From: CAVVAL01 sp963742725
GTDB lineage: Bacteria > Actinomycetota > Actinomycetes > Mycobacteriales > Cryptosporangiaceae
Length of the DNA stretch: 64,000 nucleotides
NCBI GenBank assembly: GCA_963742725.1
Contig: CAVUMX010000003.1
Location: forward strand, 806,001 to 870,000
Reading direction: 5' to 3'
The notes under the pieces were generated by a model. The model saw only the letters and a list, made by a program, of their open reading frames with translations. It was not told the origin of the DNA and searched no databases. The translations under genes were made by a program, and so were the position numbers. Position 1 is the first letter of the stretch. Every line of letters starts with the position of its first letter. Positions 59,509-64,000 of this stretch are shown here, in pieces.

Positions 59509-59519
59509 GTCAACCCGCG

Positions 59520-59538
59520 GTGAGCGGGTAGCGCTCAC
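59520..59538 (+). promoter_or_regulatory. Inverted repeat just before the transketolase start
   Basis: GTGAGCG-GGTAG-CGCTCAC, perfect 7-bp arms, 2 bp before the ATG at 59541. The position suits an operator or translational hairpin. Confidence 0.45.
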
Positions 59539-59540
59539 GT

Positions 59541-61385
59541 ATGCCTGAGAACATGACGCTCGATGAACTGGCGACGCTCGGCCAGCGGCTGCGGGTGGAC
59601 TCGGTGCGGTGCTCGGCGGCCGCGGGATCCGGCCACCCCACGTCGTCGATGTCGGCCGCCGACCTGGCCGCGGTGCTGCTCGCGCGGTACCTGCGCTACG
59701 ACTTCGACGCCCCGGACAACCCGGCGAACGACCACCTCATCTTCTCCAAGGGCCACGCGTCGCCGCTGGTGTACTCGATGTACAAGGCCGCGGGCGCGAT
59801 CACGGACGAAGAACTCCTGACCTTCCGCAAGGCCGGCAGCCGGCTCGAAGGCCATCCGACGCCCCGCCTGCCGTGGGTCGACGTCGCGACCGGCTCGCTG
59901 GGGCAGGGCCTCCCGGTCGGCGTCGGCGTGGCGCTGGCGGGCCGCGACCTCGACCACATCCCGTACCGGGTGTGGGTGCTGTGCGGCGACGGCGAACTCG
60001 CCGAGGGGTCGGTCTGGGAGGCGTTCGAGCACGCGGGCCGCGCGCGGCTGGACAACCTGACCGTCGTCGTGGACGTGAACCGGCTCGGCCAGCGCGGCCC
60101 GACCCGGCACGGCTGGGACACGGCCGCGTACGCGCGGCGGATGGGCGCGTTCGACTGGCACACCATCGAGATCGACGGGCACGACGTGGCCGCGATCGAT
60201 GCCGCCTACCGGGAGGCGGTCACCACGACGGGCCGCCCGACGGTCATCCTGGCCCGCACGCGCAAGGGCCGGGGCGTCTCGGCGGTCGAGGACAAGGAAG
60301 GCGCGCACGGCAAGCCGCTCAAGGACGCCGACAAGGCAATCGAAGAACTCGGCGCACCGGACGAGATCCGCGTGACCGTCGCCCGTCCGGACGCCGCCGC
60401 ACCACGCCCACGGTTCGGCACCGAGCCGGTGAAGCTGCCGTCGTACCAGGTGGGGGAGGCGGTCGCGACCCGCACAGCGTTCGGCGAGGCGTTGACCGCC
60501 CTCGGCGCGGCCCGCCCGGACGTCGTGGTCCTCGACGGCGAGGTCGCCGACTCCACCCGTACCGAGTACTTCGCGCACGACCATCCCGAACGGTTCTTCG
60601 AGTGCTACATCGCCGAGCAGCAGATGGTCGCCGCGGCGGTCGGTATGCAGGTGCGCGGCTGGACCCCGTTCGCGACGACGTTCGCGGCCTTCCACACGAG
60701 GGCGTACGACTTCGTCCGGATGGCGGCCGTGAGCCGTGCCGACCTGTGCCTCGTGGGTACTCACGCGGGTGTCGAGATCGGACAGGACGGGCCGTCGCAG
60801 ATGGGCCTGGAGGATCTGGCGGCGTACCGCGCGGTCCACGGCAGCACCGTCCTCTACCCGTGCGACGCCAACCAGACGGCCGTGCTGGTCGCGGCGATGG
60901 CGGACCTGAAGGGCATCAGGTACCTGCGCGCCACCCGCGGCGACACCCCGGTGATCTACGAGCCGGGGGAGGATTTCCCGGTCGGCGGCAGCCGCGTGCT
61001 GCGGTCCGGCCCGGACGACGACGTGACGATCGTCGGTGCCGGCGTCACCGTCCACCAGGCGCTCGCCGCCGCCGACCAGCTCGCCGAGCGTGGCGTCGCC
61101 GCCCGGGTGATCGACCTGTACTCCGTCAAGCCGGTCGACGCCGAGACGCTGCACCGGGCAGCAGCCGACACGGGCCGGCTGGTGACCGTCGAGGACCACT
61201 GGGCCGAGGGCGGCCTCGGCGACGCCGTGCTCGCCAGCTTCGACGGCGGGGTGCCGGTGCCGCGGTTCGCGAGGCTCGCCGTCCGGGAGATGCCGGTCTC
61301 GGGGACGCCCGCCGAGGAACTGCACGCCGCCGGCATCGACGCCGGCGGAATCGTCGCCGCCGCCCTTGCGCTGGTGGGACGATAG
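59541..61385 (+). CDS. tkt: Transketolase (short, about 614-residue type)
   Basis: 614 residues with all three domains. Thiamine-diphosphate motif GDGELAEGSVWEAFEHAGRARLDN (start near 150); substrate His in SGHPTSS near 31 and in SKGHASP near 70; pyrimidine domain with the conserved Glu in CYIAEQQMVAAAVG near 355; C-terminal SRVLRSGPDDDVTIVGAG. It is shorter than the 700-residue bacterial housekeeping enzyme and resembles the mammalian/TKTL-type group. It transfers two-carbon ketol units in the pentose-phosphate pathway; a special role is possible. A perfect inverted repeat lies just before the start. Confidence 0.92.
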   Translation: MPENMTLDELATLGQRLRVDSVRCSAAAGSGHPTSSMSAADLAAVLLARYLRYDFDAPDNPANDHLIFSKGHASPLVYSMYKAAGAITDEELLTFRKAGSRLEGHPTPRLPWVDVATGSLGQGLPVGVGVALAGRDLDHIPYRVWVLCGDGELAEGSVWEAFEHAGRARLDNLTVVVDVNRLGQRGPTRHGWDTAAYARRMGAFDWHTIEIDGHDVAAIDAAYREAVTTTGRPTVILARTRKGRGVSAVEDKEGAHGKPLKDADKAIEELGAPDEIRVTVARPDAAAPRPRFGTEPVKLPSYQVGEAVATRTAFGEALTALGAARPDVVVLDGEVADSTRTEYFAHDHPERFFECYIAEQQMVAAAVGMQVRGWTPFATTFAAFHTRAYDFVRMAAVSRADLCLVGTHAGVEIGQDGPSQMGLEDLAAYRAVHGSTVLYPCDANQTAVLVAAMADLKGIRYLRATRGDTPVIYEPGEDFPVGGSRVLRSGPDDDVTIVGAGVTVHQALAAADQLAERGVAARVIDLYSVKPVDAETLHRAAADTGRLVTVEDHWAEGGLGDAVLASFDGGVPVPRFARLAVREMPVSGTPAEELHAAGIDAGGIVAAALALVGR

Positions 61386-61389
61386 CGAT

Positions 61390-62058
61390 GTGGAGAGTGT
61401 GATCGTCTTCGGGGCGACAGGAATGGTCGGGCAGGGCGTGCTGCGGGAGTGCCTGCTCGATCCGGGCGTGGAGCGGGTGCTGGTCGTGGGGCGGACGCCG
61501 ACGGGCGAGCGGCATCCCAAGCTGCGCGAGGTGATCCACCGCGACTTCACGGACTTCACGGCGATCGAGGCCGAGCTGACCGGGTACGACGCCTGCTTCT
61601 TCTGCCTGGGCGTGTCGTCGGTGGGCATGTCGCCCGAGGACTACGAGCGGATCACCCACGACTACGCCATCGCCGCCGGCCGCGTCCTGGCCCGGACCAA
61701 CCCGGACCTGACATTCGTCTACGTGTCGGGGCAGGGCACCGACGAACACGCCCGCGCCCGCTGGGCCCAGGTCAAGGGCCGTACCGAGAACCACCTGTTC
61801 GCCCTCCCGTTCCACGCGTACGCGTTCCGGCCGGGCTACATCCAGCCGCTGCACGGCGTCCGCTCGAAGACGCGCCTGTACTCGGCGCTGTACCGGGTGG
61901 TCGCGCCGCTCTACCCGCTACTGCGCCGGCTGATGCCCGGCTCGGTGACCACGACCGAGGAGATCGGACAGGCGATGCTCGCGGTGGCACGGTCCGGAGC
62001 GCCGGAGCGCGTGCTGGCGAGCCGCGAGATCGCCGCGCTGGCGCAGCTCTCTGGGTAG
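61390..62058 (+). CDS. NAD(P)-binding Rossmann-fold protein (atypical SDR)
   Basis: 222 residues. VIVFGATGMVGQGVLRECL near 5-23 is the dinucleotide-binding loop; ACFFCLGVSSVGMSPEDYERI near 76 and YVSGQGTDEHARARWAQVKGRTE (start near 118, with YxxxK-like spacing replaced by WAQVKG) fit NAD(P)H-binding proteins related to HTATIP2/oxidoreductases. Function unknown. GTG 61390 lies 4 bp after the transketolase stop; GTG 61399 is an alternative. Confidence 0.83.
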   Translation: MESVIVFGATGMVGQGVLRECLLDPGVERVLVVGRTPTGERHPKLREVIHRDFTDFTAIEAELTGYDACFFCLGVSSVGMSPEDYERITHDYAIAAGRVLARTNPDLTFVYVSGQGTDEHARARWAQVKGRTENHLFALPFHAYAFRPGYIQPLHGVRSKTRLYSALYRVVAPLYPLLRRLMPGSVTTTEEIGQAMLAVARSGAPERVLASREIAALAQLSG

Positions 62059-62067
62059 GGTGGCGGC
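62056..62067 (+). promoter_or_regulatory. Leaderless promoter of the LigD-type polymerase gene
   Basis: TAGGGT (62056-62061) starts with the stop codon of the preceding gene and lies 6 nt before the ATG at 62068. Confidence 0.5.
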
Positions 62068-63426
62068 ATGCCCACCCGGCGGGAAGAGCTCGAACTGGCT
62101 GGTCACGACGTCGTGGTGACCAATCCCGACAAGGTGTACTTCCCGCGCAGCGGCCACACCAAGTGGGATCTCGTCCAGTACTACCTCGCGGTGGCCGACG
62201 GTGCCGTGCGGGGCGTCGCGCACCGGCCGATGGCACTCAAGCGCTACGTCAAGGGGATCGAGGGCCAGCCGTTCTTCCAGAAGCGGGCGCCCGAGTCGCG
62301 GCCGCCGTGGGTGGAGACGGTCGAGCTGAAGTACCCCTCCGGGCGCTCGGCGCACGAGGTCGTGGTCCGCGACGTCGCGCAGCTGATCTGGGTCGTCAAC
62401 CTGGGCTGCGTCGACCTGAACCCGCACCCGGTCCGTGACGACGACCTCGACCACCCCGACGAGCTGCGCGTCGACCTCGACCCGATGCCCGGCGTGCCAT
62501 GGTCGATGACCCGGGACGTCGCGATGGTGACCAAGGAGGTACTGGAGGACGTCGGCCTCACCGGCTGGCCCAAGACGTCCGGGTCGAAGGGCTTCCACAT
62601 CTACACCCGGCTGGCGCGCCAGTGGACGTTCGACGAGGTACGCCGCTCGGCCGTGGCGCTCGCCAGGGAGATCGAGCGACGCGCGCCCGACCTCTGCACG
62701 ACGAAGTGGTGGAAGGAGGAGCGGCACGGCGTCTTCATCGACTACAACCAGAACGCCAAGGACCGGACGGTCGCGTCGGTGTACTCCGTCCGCCCCACCG
62801 CCGACGCCCGCGTGTCGACGCCGCTGACCTGGGACGAGGTCCCGGACTGCGAACCCGGCGACTTCACGATCGACACCGTGCCCGCCCGGTACGCCGCGCT
62901 CGGCGACCTCACCGCGGGGATCGACGCGTCGGCCGGATCGCTGGCGCCGCTGCTCGAACTGGCCGAACGGCACGCCGACGAAGGGCTGGGCGACGCGCCC
63001 TGGCCGCCGCACTACGCCAAGCAGCCGGGGGAGCCGCCCCGGGTCCAGCCCTCCAAGCGGGCCGCCGCGGAAGCCAAACAGCGGGTCGCCGCCGAGGGCG
63101 CTGTCGCCGCGCCGGCTCCGGGCAAGACGTACGGCGCGTCCGGGCGGCGCCGCACGTCGATGCCGCTGATCGAGGTCGCCCGCGCGGCCACGACGGACGA
63201 GGCCATGGCCGGTCTGGAGACGTGGAAGGCACGCCACCCGGACGTCTGGCCGCTGCTCGGGCCGCTCGACGTCATGGTCGACTCGATGCGCGGCAAGAGC
63301 ACCAACTGGACGCGGATCCGGCTCAACCTCCGCAACGTCCCCGAAGCCGACCGGCCGTCGCAGGAACCGCTCGACGTCGACTACGACCCCTGGGCGGGCG
63401 CCGACCCGGGGCCGCCGCCCGCCTAG
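62068..63426 (+). CDS. Stand-alone LigD-type primase-polymerase (NHEJ polymerase domain) protein
   Basis: 452 residues. Archaeo-eukaryotic primase fold of LigD: VVVTNPDKVYFP near 15, the catalytic pair in RVDLDPMPGV near 137, SGSKGFHIYTR near 172, and FIDYNQNAKDRTVASVYSVRP near 228. It adds or fills nucleotides at broken ends. No ligase or nuclease domain and no ku gene in the window. After residue 300 a 150-residue extension follows (Lys-rich linker, then MVDSMRGKSTNWTRIRLNL), probably family-specific and perhaps for DNA contact. The -10 box TAGGGT directly precedes a leaderless ATG. Confidence 0.9.
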   Translation: MPTRREELELAGHDVVVTNPDKVYFPRSGHTKWDLVQYYLAVADGAVRGVAHRPMALKRYVKGIEGQPFFQKRAPESRPPWVETVELKYPSGRSAHEVVVRDVAQLIWVVNLGCVDLNPHPVRDDDLDHPDELRVDLDPMPGVPWSMTRDVAMVTKEVLEDVGLTGWPKTSGSKGFHIYTRLARQWTFDEVRRSAVALAREIERRAPDLCTTKWWKEERHGVFIDYNQNAKDRTVASVYSVRPTADARVSTPLTWDEVPDCEPGDFTIDTVPARYAALGDLTAGIDASAGSLAPLLELAERHADEGLGDAPWPPHYAKQPGEPPRVQPSKRAAAEAKQRVAAEGAVAAPAPGKTYGASGRRRTSMPLIEVARAATTDEAMAGLETWKARHPDVWPLLGPLDVMVDSMRGKSTNWTRIRLNLRNVPEADRPSQEPLDVDYDPWAGADPGPPPA

Positions 63427-63471
63427 GAAACCGCCCGCAAAGGCAACCGCCCACCGAGAGAAGCCGCCCGC

Positions 63472-64000
63472 CTAGGGAACCAGCGGGCCGGCGAGGACGG
63501 CCGCGGCGGCCGCGCGGTCGCCGTCCCAGCCGATGGCGGGGTCGTCGGCGCTCTTGCGGTTCCACAGCATGAGCAGCAGGTCCTGGGCGGTACCGGTGAC
63601 CGTGGCGACGGGCCGGCCCGGACCGAGGATCCACGACGAGCCGGTGCCGGAGGCCACGAACCGCACGGCCTGCTCCGGCGGACGGGCCCGGCCGCGGGCG
63701 ATCATCCGGTGCATCGTCGTGTCGATGACCTCGGCGATCCCGTCGCCGGCGAGGTCCGGGTCGAACGTGCTGGGCAGGCCGAGCGCGTGTTCGGCGTCCC
63801 AGCGGTGGATGAGGGTCTCCTGGGCGCGGCGGCGGCGCCAGAAGCCGACGGTGTGCGGCGGGTAGAACGTCCACGCGGCGGTGTCGGGGTCGGCGCTCGC
63901 CGCGTCCAGCAGGACGGCCGCGGTGTGCGCGAACCAGGTCGCCAGTCCGTCGTGGTCGCTGGGCGCGGGCTCGTTCTGGCGGTCGCCGTGCTTCTCGGTG
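63472..64000 (-). CDS. Maleylpyruvate isomerase family mycothiol-dependent enzyme (N-terminus outside window)
   Basis: The last 175 residues are visible; the frame is open to the right edge. DinB-like/MDMPI features: AQETLIHRWDAEHALG with a metal-ligand His, DGIAEVIDTTMHRM, and the C-terminal SCP-like domain VRFVASGTGSSWILGPG and TVTGTAQDLLLMLWNRKSADD. Such enzymes use mycothiol and supports an actinobacterial origin. The substrate is unknown; classical members isomerise maleylpyruvate in gentisate degradation. It converges on the polymerase gene, with repeated CCGCCCGCCTAGG words at both stop codons. Confidence 0.85.
   Translation of the reverse strand, partial: TEKHGDRQNEPAPSDHDGLATWFAHTAAVLLDAASADPDTAAWTFYPPHTVGFWRRRRAQETLIHRWDAEHALGLPSTFDPDLAGDGIAEVIDTTMHRMIARGRARPPEQAVRFVASGTGSSWILGPGRPVATVTGTAQDLLLMLWNRKSADDPAIGWDGDRAAAAAVLAGPLVP

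Noticed and set aside
1..64000. tRNA or rRNA genes, riboswitches, insertion sequences, prophage or integrase genes
   Set aside because: Looked for cloverleaf-like GGTTCGA T-arms, transposase-like proteins and known leaders; none was convincing. The GTTCGA hits belong to LexA boxes or coding sequence.

Overview
The window is chromosomal DNA of a high-GC (by eye about 70% or more) actinomycete. Evidence: dense genes with frequent GTG/TTG starts, ATGA/GTGA stop-start overlaps, many leaderless TANNNT promoters, a mycobacterial/actinobacterial-type LexA box, a mycothiol-dependent (MDMPI) enzyme, ALF-repeat secreted proteins, Spo0M and a SigJ-type sigma factor. A filamentous, sporulating lineage (Streptomyces/Actinomadura-like) is likely; the genus cannot be fixed from sequence alone. 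No rRNA, tRNA, CRISPR array, transposase or phage gene was seen.

Layout. 1-3.1 kb: a kinase/ATPase cut by the window edge and an LtrA membrane protein. 3.1-13.3 kb: a block of exported proteins: one intact trypsin-like protease, a small secreted protein, two tandem trypsin-fold pseudoproteases that keep the GDSGGP serine but lack the catalytic His and Asp and carry different C-terminal repeat domains, a 1129-residue ALF-repeat/coiled-coil protein with a translationally coupled membrane protein, and a membrane-anchored sigma-like protein. 13.4-27.4 kb: housekeeping and accessory genes (RibD-C reductase, LexA-controlled dinB, CPBP protease, a two-component system with an unusual duplicated kinase, an orphan PstS-like protein, a VOC protein, DJ-1/MarR, MBL hydrolase, Dyp peroxidase, SRPBCC/ArsR, multicopper oxidase, Spo0M).

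27.4-34.7 kb: a complete, tightly overlapped protocatechuate/beta-ketoadipate operon on the minus strand, pcaI-J-F-H-G-B-L-R, with a palindrome at its promoter. It converts protocatechuate to succinyl-CoA and acetyl-CoA. It abuts a 38-codon remnant of an ABC transporter binding protein and a dienelactone hydrolase. 35.6-39 kb: a YcnI-like membrane protein, a YciO/Sua5 protein and MetRS.

39-53 kb is the most coherent and least familiar part: a LacI regulator, a five-gene HAAT (Liv-type) ABC transporter, a Gfo/Idh/MocA dehydrogenase, a DUF993 protein and a TIM-barrel isomerase on the plus strand, facing a ThuA protein and a secreted PQQ-dehydrogenase-fold/LamG protein on the minus strand, followed by a secreted PL6 polysaccharide lyase. 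Matching AGCGCT-core operators lie just downstream of the -10 box of both outward promoters (40.1 kb and 51.4 kb), so the two convergent operons look like one LacI regulon for uptake and oxidation of an unidentified sugar or sugar acid.

53-64 kb: a small secreted protein, an immune-inhibitor-A type metalloprotease, alkB with a LexA box, a SigJ/NmrA divergent pair, transketolase, an NAD(P)-binding protein, a stand-alone LigD-type polymerase and a truncated mycothiol-dependent enzyme. A 66-bp structured repeat occurs twice (3964-4029, 20515-20580), both times just after a plus-strand gene.
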